A stretch of DNA of 64,000 nt. Source: Chionoecetes opilio. Taxonomy: Eukaryota; Arthropoda; Malacostraca; Decapoda; Majidae. Below, piece after piece: positions 23,199-35,072 of this stretch. The notes beneath the pieces are model-generated. The model was not told the DNA's origin and made no database searches. It saw only the letters and a program-made list of their open reading frames with translations. The stretch is taken from positions 298,501 through 362,500 of the forward strand of contig JACEEZ010001777.1 in assembly GCA_016584305.1 (NCBI GenBank). The letters are read 5' to 3'. Every line of letters begins with the position of its first letter. The stretch's first letter is position 1. The position numbers were made by a program, and so were the translations under genes.

Positions 23199-25420
23199 CA
23201 CTCTACCCTCCATTTTCCAGATTATTAGGAGTTAACCGGTCCGAGAACCCCAAAAGTCCGGGAACCGCGAAAGTCCGGGATGTGTAGCCATTCACGGACT
23301 TTATCTGGTAAAGTCCGGCGACTTCCGACATTGTACATACAGTTGTGTACTGAAACATAGAAACATTGAAAAAAAATACAATATACTAAAAGAAAGTACA
23401 GTACAGTATATTATATGACACGACAGTGCGGTATCAAAATATTGTGATCATATAGTGGGACCCTAAATAACTTGTTATTTAGTCCGAGGTGTCACTTAGG
23501 ACAGTTATACGTCGCTTGGGCAGCCTGATGGCACCACTGGGGCCAGCTTGAGGTGACTCGGGTGCAGCTGCCGGTTGAGGTGACTGAGGTGCAGCAGCGG
23601 GTTGAGGTGACTTGGGACTCCTGGCAGCCGGTTTAAAGAAGCTGGAGATTTTAGATTGTTTGCCCCCTCCGTGCTGCTCCTGAATAACTATGCCACGCAG
23701 CAACCGAATTTGACCATAATGCACTTGCACTGCTGGGTTGTCCGAGGTGGTAATATATTGTTGGATCTTGTCTATGGCATCTCTGACCACAGACAATTTA
23801 AGCTTCGAGGGTATCGTCTCACCTTCATCCTCGTCACTGCTCGAACTCTGGTTGCCAGCCACGGAAGCCACAATCTCCTCGTCTGTTACAACCGGGTGCC
23901 CTGGGGGTAGCATCGTTTGCGTCTATCCATCGTGGACGTCGTTGATGGTGACACTTTGCTCCCCAGCTCTCAGTAGCTTCTTATGGAAATCGGCAGCCTC
24001 GAATCCCTCAAAATTATTGTTGTCAGGCTCAATGTCCAAGAGTAGCATTTTCCAGGCATTGGCGAAGGTGGTGATTTTCATGCTCTTCCAAGCGTCTGCC
24101 ATATTGTAGATGGCAGACCTGATGTTGTGGGCTTTAATATTTTGAAGAGTCCTGGGGCCACGGTGTCTTCCTCCTTGTCACTCATCCTCAAGAACCACCA
24201 GAACTTCTCCAAATTTTTTCTCTGGTAACGTCTCTTAAAGGGCACTTTTACACCCTGGTCCATTGGCTGGATCATTTGATGTCGTGTTAGGCGGCAAAAA
24301 CATGGCACGGATGCGGCATCCTGGCTGGCCAGATCAGGGGGATGTGTGGGAGCATTGTCCATGAGAATTAGGCCTTAACGTCGCTGGGTTTGGTTTCTTC
24401 AGCCCCTTTCTCTTGGAAATTTCTAATTTCAGGAACAAGATGATTGTGGAAGAAAGTCTTTGTAATGAAGGAGGTAAACCAGGCTTTCTTTGATTTGTAG
24501 TAGAATACTGGCGGGTCCTTGAGATCGATGCCCTTTAGGGCACGGGCTTGGCGGATTTTCCGACGATAGGAAGTTTCAAACGGTGAGATCCTTTTTGCAT
24601 TACCCCCACACATGATAGAAAGCCTTCCTTTGTTTATTTTTTTGCCCGGGACCCTGTCTTCATCCTTACCAGCTTGTGTTTTTATTTGGTAGAGATCGCC
24701 ACATAATACCACTTTCGTCAATGTTGTAAATTTGAGACTGAGTTTAGGTCTTCCTCAGCCTTTAGGGCATTAAGTTTTCAAGCGGAAAGGTTCAACATTA
24801 GCATGTCTGCGCTTCCCGCCTCACCCCGCAGTTTGGCATTATGAATGCCATGGCGGTTTCGGAACCTCCCCCACCCAAACCATCAGTGGCCTTGAATCCG
24901 CAAAGCCCATGTGTGCAGCAAATGTAGGGGCACCCGCTGCCAGTTCACAGCCACGCACAGCCACCTCACATGAACGCTGCTGAACGTACCACTTATGAAC
25001 AGCTGCGTCTAAGTCCACATTTTTTACTAACTTTCATATGTTTTCTAGCTTATTATCACCGTCATTGGTTGTGCTTTCAAAAGAAAACTTCACTGCATAT
25101 TTCTGTAGCTTTAAACCCTTGGGACGACGAATATCCGACACTGTTTGTTTCTTCACACCGTATTCTTCACAAACACTTGCAACACTTCTACCCGCTTCTA
25201 TTTCTTAATTATTTTTAAATTTTTTGTGGCACAGTAAGGTGTACTGGTTTTCTAGTACGTTTTGGGTCCCCTTGGCGGGCTTGATTCCAGGCGGCACTAC
25301 GGAGGCATTGTGGAGATATTAATAACAGAGTGTAAAAGGGATGTGTGACATTCATATTTCGTGCTTATTTTTTTTGTTATAGTAGTGTTAAAAAAAAATT
25401 ATTAGCAAAAAGTGGCAAAT
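23199..25420 (-). mobile_element. Tigger/pogo element (family S), left end present
   Basis: The left terminus CACTCTACCCTCCATTTTCC at 23199 follows TA and is succeeded by AAAGTCCGGGA-type subterminal repeats. A Tigger transposase gene occupies 23479 to about 25330 on the minus strand. The expected opposite end is not next to the gene's 5' side. The only matching inverted end in the window is at 50795. Confidence 0.7.
23479..25330 (-). pseudogene. Tigger/pogo transposase, frameshifted
   Basis: Read from right to left, the gene begins near 25330 with VPPGIKPAKG, then a CENP-B-type HTH (EIEAGRSVASVCEEYGVKKQ, TVSDIRR), then a second binding region with breaks. The DDE_1 core follows: YNIDESGIMW near 24720, LMDNAPTHPP near 24355 and QPMDQGVKVPFK near 24260, so all three catalytic Asp codons survive. 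The C-terminal tail has KQSKISSFFKP near 23640 and Pro/Ala-rich repeats, ending at 23479. At least five frame changes split it. Such proteins cut and paste TA-flanked elements. No intron was needed to explain the order. Confidence 0.85.
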
Positions 25421-25427
25421 ACACATA

Positions 25428-26215
25428 CCCTATTTTACAGCTTATAAGACACACTTTTTTCCCTAAAAAAATACCCTGAAAAACACACATGCGTCTTCCA
25501 AGAACGAATGTTGTAGGAGGTTAGCTTAGGTAGCTATTCAATTCAGCCTCTTATATGATGTAGCCTCAGTACTTATGTTACAAGTATTTTAATTACCATT
25601 AGACATTCAAATCAACTAATCTGTTCTTCACGCTGTGATGTTTACTGCGGTAAATGGCGGGAGCCATTCCGCCTCTGCAGATTGGCGCCAACAGCCATTC
25701 CGTGTGTAAGGAACTTTATTTGTTACATTAGATGAAAATTTGTATACTTAAAGTACATGCAGCCCATCACAAATACTACACGCATACAGGGAAAAATTTA
25801 AAAATTACGGAGTGAGGCACAGGAGGTAGGCAATGTAGTGAGGCGTGGGAGGACGTGAGAGATGTTTCACTCAGGACGAAAAAACAGACTCAGCTGATCG
25901 GCACACCAGGCAGGCACGCAGCTGCCACCGCCACGGTCGGTTTGTTTTCCCCTCCCCCGTCCAACCTGCGTGTACATGTTAAGCCAGCCAACATGGCTAT
26001 TTACTTATACTATCGCATACAAGCTAAAAAATAAAAATGGACGATAAGCAGTGGTGAATGAAGATAATGAATAGTGAGTTTGTTCTTGTGTGAAAATGAC
26101 TGTTTATCGGACAACAGTTTTGGTGGTCTGTTCTTTTTATTTTTTCTTAGAAATTTCTGTCCAAAATCAGGGTGCGTCTTCCAAGATGCAGCGTCTTATA
26201 AGCCGTAAAATACGG
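25428..26215. mobile_element. TA-target MITE (family K'), copy 1
   Basis: Left end CCCTATTTTACAGCTTATAA and right end TTATAAGCCGTAAAATACGG are inverted, with TA before the left end. 788 bp, non-coding. Aligns with the copy at 32450-33980, where it serves as the empty site for another insertion. Confidence 0.85.
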
Positions 26216-26355
26216 CAATTAAAAGTACTCCCATAAGTTCTTTTATAGGGCTATCACGTCTTCGGGCCATCACACACTTTGGCGGCACCAATTAGGCTGA
26301 TAGCTGAGGGTTAGGTGTAATTATTATTATGATAATCAATCATATACGTGCTTAC

Positions 26356-26523
26356 CTACATCAGGTGTATGTATCAATGATTGCTCAGGCTCTTCATCCT
26401 CAAATCCAGAAAATTCATCACTCATTTCATAATCTTGTTCAAAGGGCATGACAAATGTGTTATCTCTGCATACTTCCCTACTTGTGTTTCTTTGTCTTCT
26501 ATTAGAGTGGTCATTGGTGAAAC
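26356..26523 (-). CDS. Possible acidic coding exon
   Basis: Bounded on the minus strand by a TTTTTTTACAG acceptor and a GTAAGC donor. It encodes FTNDHSNRRQRNTSREVCR and an acidic segment ending HTPDVG. No domain is recognised, and the acidic character is all it shares with the exon at 22306-22428. Confidence 0.25.
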
Positions 26524-27670
26524 CTGTAAAAAAACAAAATTTGGATGATTTTGACAATATATAAAATAATTGAAAAAAGGAGGTACCCATAATTTTTTTT
26601 TTTTTTTTACATTTCACAGAAAATTCATTTTGGATTACTATAGTATTTTTTAAACAAAAGTATTATTTCCTTATTGAGCAACACTACTTTTTTATTTAGC
26701 CTACTTAGTTTTTTACCCTATCGAGTTTTGAAAATTGTGTTATAGATGTACAATGACTGCTTAATCCAATGATGTAAACAAAATGTTCCGATATTGTGTA
26801 ATAGATGAGCTAAGTGGAGAAATACAAATATTTTCTGATGGAGGTGGAGTGATGCTGAGTTAAAACGCATCGCTGGCACCGCTGTCTAGCAGGCTTACCA
26901 ACCGTTCATGCTAAGCAGGAGAAAAATAGAGCCAATTTTCTTATCTAAATGGACTATAGTTAAGTATCAAAGCAGGGTAGTTTTTACAACTCTGCTCCAA
27001 ACCCAACTCCTTGTTTCCCGCCACTCTACCACCTTAAGGTCACCATATGTAAATAGAATGTCACCAACAGAACATCAACATGCATGCACACACACACACA
27101 CACACAGACAGACACAGGTTTGTAACAATATTACACTGAACTTTATATTTTTTAGCATTTTCTACAACTTTTTTGTCGTTTGTACTGCTTTTGAAGATGC
27201 GGGTAGGATGTGCCTATAGTTATATAAGGAAATGAGGGGTCTAGGGGTAGTTTTACGGGGGAGAGGGGGGGTTCATAATTTTTTACAGATTTTTTACTTT
27301 CGCGACCATCCGTTACCTAACCCCCTCAAACGTTAACCCTCGGAGCCTGGGCCAGTTATCACAGTATTGTCGCTGTTAACCGGGGGTTTTAGGCAAAATA
27401 CACGCTGATATAACTATATATCTTTTAAATTATAACTATAAGAGATAGAATCTTCTATTGTCAAAATGTAGATCTAACTGTTGTGCAGAGACTGGCGTTA
27501 GGTAGATGTCTCTATGTTAATTGGTGTTGGTGTGGTTATAAGTGAAGTATTTCTATCATGCTTCATGTAACCCGTGTTCGTTGGCTGTACTGGGGCGCTG
27601 GCTACCACTTAATGATTCACTCGTTGCACCACCTTCTTTTTCTAGGGGGTATTCAAAGTTCTTTTTCTTA
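26524..27670. other. No gene recognised
   Basis: Contains (CA)n at about 27081-27108. No conserved coding block or paired ends were found. Confidence 0.45.
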
Positions 27671-27908
27671 ATTGCAATAATGTTATATTTATTGATTTAT
27701 TGTGCCGTTGTAAGCATAATTATGTGATATTATCACTCGTGGTGGTTATTACGTTGTAGCTCATGCAGGCATGGGGTCATCGAGTACCTACACTTGGGTA
27801 GACCCCATGCCTGCATGAGCTACAACGTAATAACCACCACGAGTGATAATATCACATAATTATGCTTACAACGGCACAATAAATCAATAAATATAACATT
27901 ATTGCAAT
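27671..27908. repeat. Perfect 108-bp inverted repeat with 22-bp spacer
   Basis: Arms 27671-27778 and 27801-27908 are exact reverse complements as read, from ATTGCAATAATG to CATGGGGTC and back. The spacer is 27779-27800. The arms contain an AT-rich outer half and a mixed inner half. There is no target duplication and no TE-like terminus. Confidence 0.9.
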
Positions 27909-28047
27909 ATTTCCCTTGCTTTCCATTCGGCAGTTCACTTATGTTTTTTTTTTCACCTTCATCATGCACTTCAACGTCAGGGTCCTCACTACTTACATCT
28001 ATATTATACAAATCAACTACCAATTTGCCGCCAAAGCCCTCTTTTAA

Positions 28048-28658
28048 CCCCTTCACTGCGGATATCAAATTCATAGGCCTATCCCGCTGTGCGGCAGGTT
28101 TAATTAAAATATAAAATAATTACTGATCATATTTTAAAGTGCCTAAATGAATAGGATGCTCATTCCATACCAGAAAATCTATGTTTCGTCTTGGTGGAGG
28201 CTACCAGCTAAGTGAAGAGTTACGTCAAAGTGCAGCAACAGGGTCGTGACCGTGCTGCCAGATGCACAATGAAACTACATACTTACTACTCAACATAATA
28301 CAGCTTATTTTGGTACATAAATGCTTCATTCATGCATTCATTCATACTTCTGTTTTATATCCATCAAGAATATATTGAATATCTTAACTATTTAGCCATT
28401 GAAGTAGAGGGCGCGGCAGCGTCAACACGTCGTACTGTACCGCTCGACCTTATTAGTCACACTAACTCACGCAAGCAGAAAAAGAGGTTATATTATATTG
28501 CAACACTTGACACTGTTGCCATACAAGCCTATCACAACGAATATTTACCCATAATATCATTGAGCGTGCAGTTTAAATACAGAAACCATATATGTACCAG
28601 CCGCAGTGAACCCTTAAATAGCCGAGAGACCGTATTTGTACCAGCCGCAGTGAAGGGG
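28048..28658. mobile_element. piggyBac-type MITE with TTAA target duplication
   Basis: Ends CCCCTTCACTGCGG and CCGCAGTGAAGGGG are perfect inverted repeats, each flanked by TTAA (28044-28047 and 28659-28662), the hallmark of piggyBac transposition. The right end is partly duplicated: TGTACCAGCCGCAGTGAA occurs near 28594 and again near 28637. Confidence 0.85.
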
Positions 28659-28662
28659 TTAA

Positions 28663-29300
28663 GGGCTTATAGGTATTTAGCTCTTCATCCATTTCAGTAT
28701 ATTCCCATCCAGTCATCCTTCGTATTCCAGTTTCCACAACAATCATTAATGGGGGTACATTATCAAATGCTTTCTTCAGATCCAAGTTAGCACAATCCAC
28801 CCATCAATCTCTTTCTTGTACTGTGTCGATCACCCTTGAGTAGAAATTGCAGATTTGAGATACAGGATCTCCCAGCTCTGAATCCAAATTGTCTGTCTGA
28901 GATGATACTCATTTTCTCAAGATACTTAACCCATCTGTCTCTTACAATCTTCTCACATAGTTTGCCTATTACACTAACTAGTTAAAGAGACCGGTCTGTA
29001 ATTCAGTCGTTTCTCCTTGCTTCCCCCTGTATATATGGGGACAATTGATGCTCTTTTCCTCGCTTGGGGTACTTTACCTTCATTTAGGGAACATGTAACT
29101 AGACTGTGTACTTTATCCACCAGTTGCTCCCTACATTCCTTCAAAATGCAGTTTGAAACTCCATCCGGATCTGGTGCTTTATTTATTTCTTGGACTTCCA
29201 ATAATTTCTTAATTTCCTGCATTTCCACTTACATATCACTTGGTACTGTGTTTTTTTCCCTCCCTCTCCTTCCAGGAATTCCTTTTCTTCAAGTGAAAAC
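28663..29300 (-). pseudogene. CR1-like LINE reverse transcriptase fragment
   Basis: On the minus strand the order is NKAPDPDGVSNCILKEC, LNYRPVSLTS, a RQFGFRAGRSC-like block near 28885 and LDLKKAFDNVPP near 28780, the fingers and early palm of a non-LTR reverse transcriptase with frame breaks. It stops where the piggyBac MITE sits at TTAA, short of the catalytic FADD block. A related but distinct copy of the LINE at 13195-15260. Confidence 0.75.
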
Positions 29301-31577
29301 TTTTTGAAAACATTCATTCATGACTGACTTGTGTTACTGGTTTTTCGTAAACTCTCCCTTTCACTTTCAGCTTGTTAATTTCTTATTTTTACTTTAATTT
29401 GCCATTGACAAACTTATAAAACAATGTGTGTGTGTATTTCTTGGTAGCTGTCACTAATTCATTCATTTTTATGTAATGCGGTTGCCGCTTTGAAAATAAT
29501 ACTTATTAATTTCATCTTAAAGTTTTATTGACAAGTAAATATACATGTAATACTAGAAATTTGATAAGGAAATGTCCTTTTCAAAACTTTATTGGGTAAA
29601 ATATTCATCACAAATGCTTGAGCTGTCAGACATTGCTCGAGAAGCTGCAGCTGATTCAGGGGATACTCTGTCAGTTGGTATTGGTTGGTATTCTGTTTCT
29701 GCAGAATTTGAAGGTTGGGTATTAGAAGGAGAAAAATAGTGTGGTGCCTGCCTCACTGAAGAGGTGGGCAACAAGGGAAGAAATGAGTTGGTGGAGGAAG
29801 AAATTGCTGACTAACAAGTGGTGGGTGATATTTGTACCTTTCAAGGATGCTTATGAATTCTGCCTTGGCATCTAGCTTGGCATTCTCGGGGAGACTCTTG
29901 AAGTGAGGCAGGAGACTAAGCAAGAATTGTCTGTCAGGATCATCTAGTGCATTTTTTTTCCCAATGTTCCTTGCCAAAGTTTGTAAGAGAATATGCTCCT
30001 CAGAAGGTGTTTTCCTCTTCTTCTTTTGATGAGTGGGAGGATCTGGTAACTGATTTTTGCCCTCTGTATTTCTCTTTTCTGCTGGACCCTCTAAAGATTC
30101 CTCTTCTTGTGGCATTGTCTTACACATCGGTAGCAGGAAAGAAAGCTGTTGGAAGTAGATATCCTCTTTTCTCCCACTGTTTTGGGCAGATCCAGACTTC
30201 ATTTTCTTGACTGTCACCAACTGTCTTCTGATGGAGTCTCTTAAAGTCTTCCAGCTCCGTTGTAGGTCCACAGCTGAAAAGATAAAAATCGTTGTCAATA
30301 TTCAATCTGGCTGTGCATTTTCACACTTTTCACACACAAAAAAATATATTAGCAGTAGGGTTATGTGGTCATAATGTATGCATGGATGAATCTAACTGCC
30401 TCTAAATTTTCCTCTTTCAGACATCTTGCTTCTGACTGTTCTTTCACAGACCTAAATTACATTCTCCGATGTGGAACTTCCACCGCTCAAGGGATTGTCA
30501 ATGATGTCTACGAAAAAATTACGCAGCATTTACATGACCTGTGTTTTCCGGAATTAGTAATGAGAGTCGCCCAATATTGCAGATGGCTTTGAATTTCATA
30601 CAAACTTTCCCAATTACATAGAAACAATAGATGAAAAATATGTAAGGCTCATTCAACCAAGAGGTAGTGGTTCTACATATTTCCATTATAACTATTTTTC
30701 CATGGTGTTATTGGCTGTATGTGATTCTAATTACAGGTTGTTTATTTTTGTTGATGTTGGTTTCTATGGCAAGACATCCGACTTATCAATATACAAAAAA
30801 AAGTGTGCTCTTTCAAAAAATACACGAAAATACTTTGAACATCTCAAATGACAGACCAGTGTTGGTAAATGGAAACCCGCTCCCCTTTGCTTTTATTGGT
30901 GATGAAGCCTTTAGTCTTTCCACTCACATGCTAGAGACCGTACAAGGGCAAAAATCTCTCCCAGAAGCAAATTTTCAATTATCGGCTGTTAAGAGCAAGC
31001 TACAGTAGAAGCACGATATAACGGAATAAGTCAGCCAAGGCCGATTCCGATAAATCAAACTTCCGTTATCAGCTCCTGATATAGCTCTACATCACGGAAT
31101 TTTCTGTAAAATTGGCGTTTCCGGTAAATCCTGCTTCTGCTGTATATTAGATATGTATCGGATGTCTAAAAAAGCGGATGTGTGTATGTGGATATAAACT
31201 TTTTTAAATCGCAGATGCATGTGCTGATGCGGATAAAAAAAAAAATTGAGCATGCGAATGCCTGATGACTATATCCTTGCGGATGCGGATTATTTTTGTG
31301 CAGGCATTTGGGGTATATGAGACTCCGCATTCACCTTCTAGGTTGACCACCCAACCTAACCCTCCTTGTAGGCCTTACATATCTATTCTTTTTTTTCATT
31401 TGCAACGAAAATGTTAATAAGAAAAGTATGTAGTTTGTAATGGTGAGAACTGCAAAAAAATGCCAGAAAAATATTTTAAAGAATTAAATTAGATACAGTA
31501 AATATTGTCCAAGCAAAGTTACTAACTTTCTATTACACTCAAAGAAACAGAACTCTGTGACTGTATATGACAGTATA

Positions 31578-32325
31578 CAGTGGTCCCTCACGTTTGGCGA
31601 TTTAATTAGTCTTGCCAAACCAGCGCCAAAAGTGAATTTCACCAAACGCGAATAGTACTTTCAATGGGAAAATTATCCATTAGTCTTTGACAACGCCCGA
31701 GTTCACCCTTTTGACCTCCATGTTTGTACTTTAACTGCTTAAAAGCAAAGACATTACACGTGAAACATTAACAGCAATTCTAAAGACAATAGATAATAGA
31801 TAACAAATGTTATTTTCCATGAATTATTTAGTTAGGCCTGGTGAGACGAGTGAGTGTGGTGGTTGTGGCTGTGTGTTTACCTTTCCTCCACTCTCGTTTC
31901 TCTGCTTTTTTGCCCTTGTTCTTATCGTCACCTGGCTTCCTCGAACCACCACCACCACCACCAGCACTTGTAGATGCCATAGTCTTAGCGCGAAACGCCA
32001 AAGGTACCGTCACTTGGAGCAAAAAACAGCGGTCGTCAAGATGGCTGCCGGGAAGATAACAAACACCTTGATATTGAGTTTGAGTTGGGAGTCACCCAGC
32101 GGATGCTGTCGGTGAAGCCTTTCCTCGGGCGTTCTCCCATACACGTAATCTGTTGATTACCAACCAACATGATCGCATGCGGGCAGTGTATTCTGGGCCG
32201 ACGTCAGCAAGCGTCTTGCCAAAAGTGAATTTGAAGCGCCAAATTGGGATTCTGGTACCGTATCCAACCTATCGCCAATACTGTGTTTCGCCAAGCTGAG
32301 ATTCGCCGAACGCGTGGGACCACTG
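31578..32325. mobile_element. Tigger-type MITE N
   Basis: Ends CAGTGGTCCCTCACGTTTGG and CGAACGCGTGGGACCACTG, TA on both sides. 748 bp. An inner stretch at about 32072-32150 (GGGAGTCACCCAGCGGATGC) is shared with a SINE-like repeat at 42485-42790. Confidence 0.85.
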
Positions 32326-32941
32326 TACAGTAAGCAGGCTACATAGTCACAATCTAAAATTCTGTCCCTCCTCCTGCCATTCAGTATAACTCTTGACACA
32401 TTGCTATGTAAAATTGAAAGAAATTAATGGAAGGTAGAATATTTGAGTACCGCATTTTACAGCTTATAAGATGCACTTTTTTCCCTAAAAAATACTCATG
32501 CGTCTTCCAAGACGAATGTTGTAGGAGGTTAGCTTAGGTAGCTATTCAATTCAGCCTCTTATATGATGTAGCCTCAGTACTTATCTGTTACAAGTATTTC
32601 AAATACCATAAGACATTAAAATCAACTAATCTGTCTTCACGGTGTGCTATTTACTGCGGTACTGGCGGGAGCCATTCCGCCTCGGCATATTGGCGCCAAC
32701 AGCCATTCCGTGTATAAGGAACTTTGTTTGTTACATTAGATGAAAGTTTGTATACAAATGTACATGCAGCCATCACAATCACACCAACGAAAATCAACAA
32801 GGTGGTGAGCACAGAGGCAGCAATGATAGCAGGAGACGAGAGGTGTTACATCAGACAACAGCAGCTTAGTGACAGCACGGGCAGGCACGCAGCTGCACCG
32901 CGTCGGATGTTTTACACTCGGGCGCCGTCGACTGGTGTATA

Positions 32942-33738
32942 CAGTGGTACCTTGATACGAGTTAATTCGTTCATGATCGAGCTCGTAGCAATTTGCTGTA
33001 TATCAATCAATTTCCCCATGAAATTTAATTGAAATCCATATCTGTTCCAGCCCAAAAAACCATCCAATTTTGACGTGTACCTATATGACTGGACTGCACT
33101 CACCTCGCCATTTGCATTCGCAGTGTTACACTCTGTGTATTCAGCTTTTGAAACAGCTGTGGTGAACTCCCGCTAATATGCACTCACCCTCCGCCATTGC
33201 ATTCGCCAGTGTTTATACTCTGTTATTCAGCTTTGAAAAACAGCTGTGGGTTGGAACTGCCGCTAATACGTACTGGGACTCACCCTCCGCCATTTGCATT
33301 CGCCAGTGTTTATACTCTTGTGTATCAGCTGTTGGAAACAGCTGTGGGTGGAACTGCCGCTAAACGTACTGCACTCACCCTCTGCCATTTGCATTCGCCA
33401 GTGTTTATACTCTGTGTATCAGCTGTTGGAAACAGCTGTGGGTGGAACTGCTGCTAAACGTACTGCACTCACCCTCCGCCATTTGCATTCGCCTGTGTGA
33501 GTGAGCACAACACAACAGAGATGCTTCCACGGCAAGGTAACCACGTGAAGTGAATGAGTGAGACGTGGGATGCTGGGCGGATGTTGTGGCGTTCGCTGCG
33601 CCAACTAGCTGCGGCGTATCTGAAGCTCGCTCGTAACTCGGATTTTGGCTCGCAACTCAAAGCAAAAAATAGACCGAGCGACTGCTCGTAATTCGGAAAA
33701 TTCGTAAGTTGGGGCACTCGTAAGTCAAGGTACCAGTG
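32942..33738. mobile_element. Tigger-type MITE P inside K' copy 2
   Basis: Left end CAGTGGTACCTTGATACGAG and right end CTCGTAAGTCAAGGTACCAG, with TA at 32940-32941 and 33739-33740. The uninterrupted K' copy 1 reads GTGTACATGTTAAGCC at the matching site. Confidence 0.88.
33096..33500. repeat. Tandem repeat of about 94 bp, four copies plus a partial
   Basis: Repeating unit CACTCACCCTCCGCCATTTG followed by ATTCGCCAGTG and CAGCTGTTGGAAACAGCTG. Later copies are more alike than the first. It lies within element P. Confidence 0.88.
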
Positions 33739-34589
33739 TACATGTTCAGCCAGCCAACATAACGATTTACTTATACTATCGCATACAAGCTAGAAAAAAA
33801 AAATTGCTGATGAGCAGTGGTGAATGAAGATAATGAATAGTGAGTGTGTTCTTGTGTGAAAATGACTGTATATCGACAACAGTTTGGTGGTCTGTTTTTT
33901 TACATTTTTTCTTAGAAATTTCTTTCCCAAATCAGGGTGCGTCTTCTAAGATGCAGCGTCTTATAAGCCTTAAAATACGGTAGATAATTAAGTGAACATG
34001 CATCCATTTTCTTCATCTTTGCAAGCCCTGTAATGTATTGTATATCCGCCACATCCTTTGTGTGTGGTGCAGATCCAGATCCAGATGCGGATGCAGATGT
34101 GGATGTTTAATTTATCACAAGTGCGGATGCGGAGGTAAAAACTATGGGGATGTTCCAATACATCTCTAGTCTGTATGGCCCCCCAAGCCTACCCAAGCAC
34201 ATGGGTCAGCGGCCATTAGCAGAACAGCACCAAATATTTCTACTTTAAGCAAAATTTTCCACTTTATCGAGCATTGAAAAATGAAATAACAAAATTTTTA
34301 TTTTTTCCGCCAAATTGAGCTTTCCGGTAAATAGTTCCGTTATATCGAGCTTCTACTGTACATAGCATTTGACATTCTTTTGCATTCTTTTTGCCCCTTT
34401 GACATTCTTGCAAATAAGTGGTGTATTTTCCACAGACCACTGGACGTATATGTTTTGAATGCTAAAACTATCATAAGAGCATGTTGCACATTACACAATT
34501 TTGTGAGAGAAAGAGATAGTGTAGATTTTGAAAACACTCTGAATGTTATAGGACTGGATGGTGATGCTGTAATACAACCAGGTCATTGA

Positions 34590-34909
34590 TCAGCTCTAAC
34601 AATCAGACAAAGGTTTATGAGTACTTTTCTAGTGAAGAGGGATCAGTACTTTGGCAAAGTAGAATGATCGTAGACTAAAGTATTTTGACAAGTGAAATCG
34701 TTAATAGAATATTTTGAACTAATATTATTTGTCTATGTTACAAGCAATGTCTATTTTCATAGGATTTATCATATTTCTTTACTATTTCTATCCAAAATCT
34801 ACTTAAGATATTTGATATGTCATTAATATTACGATACAATAATCTTACAATTACAATGAACATGTGGGATAATATATAGTATATCAATAACAATAATAAA
34901 GAAACATAC
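34590..34909. other. Harbinger 3' flank
   Basis: AT-rich sequence between the transposase stop and the donor of the opposite MADF exon 1. No other feature was seen. Confidence 0.4.
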
Positions 34910-35072
34910 CTGGTTTATTTTTCCTTGCAGAATACATTTCCTTGAAGTCTGGTGCGCAAATGCTACATACCTCCTCCCATGCCTTCCCTTTTGATAATTT
35001 TGTTGCTGTACTCATTACTCCTCGAGTCCAAAATCGCTGGTGGTTGCTCTATTTCAATTATGAAACGATCTA

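Larger units (their letters stand above)
32450..33980. mobile_element. TA-target MITE (family K'), copy 2, interrupted
   Basis: Ends CCGCATTTTACAGCTTATAA and TTATAAGCCTTAAAATACGG with TA duplications. Removing element P and its TA copy leaves about 732 bp, close to the 788 bp of copy 1 (25428-26215). Confidence 0.88.
31003..34358. mobile_element. Tigger-type element M, inserted in the Harbinger transposase
   Basis: Left end CAGTAGAAGCACGATATAAC and right end GTTATATCGAGCTTCTACTG, flanked by TA duplications at 31001-31002 and 34359-34360. Its 3.36 kb contains elements N (31578-32325) and K' (32450-33980), the latter with element P inside. No coding capacity of its own is left. Confidence 0.85.
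30421..34589 (+). pseudogene. Harbinger transposase split by nested MITEs
   Basis: The left part (30421-31002) encodes a HARBI1-like core: a degraded helical region, then FPNYIETIDEKYVRLIQP (first Asp; the usual Gly after it is Glu), the YFHYNYFSMVLLAVCD block and AFIGDEAFSLSTHML (second Asp). At TA 31001-31002 the gene is interrupted by element M and resumes at 34361 with FDILANKWCIFHRPLDVYV, then IIRACCTLHNFV, ending at 34589. The third catalytic residue, the Glu expected between the Tyr and the AFGIL block, is not found: the junction reads YIAFDIL, with FDIL occurring twice. It lies antisense within the intron of the MADF-BESS gene 29589-35015. Confidence 0.8.
29589..35015 (-). pseudogene. 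MADF-BESS protein of a Harbinger unit, two exons around a 4.6-kb intron
   Basis: Exon 1 (35015 to 34910) begins MSTATKLSKGKAWEEVC and carries the first MADF helix; its donor is GTATGT. Exon 2 starts at 30273 after a TTTTCAG acceptor. The split codon joins in phase to AVDLQRSWKTLRDSIRRQL, the second MADF half, then a basic KKKRK stretch and a BESS motif (RQFLLSLLPHFKSLP, then FISILERYKY). A frame change near 29785 leads to the Ser-rich tail ending at 29589. MADF binds DNA and BESS mediates protein contacts. The intron encloses a Harbinger transposase on the opposite strand, and nested MITEs, so this is the accessory gene of that element. Only exon 2 is clearly broken. Confidence 0.75.

Noticed and set aside
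27085..27120. CA/CAGA repeats considered as a possible array
   Set aside because: Simple dinucleotide repeat with no spacers; no CRISPR-like structure, which is not expected here.
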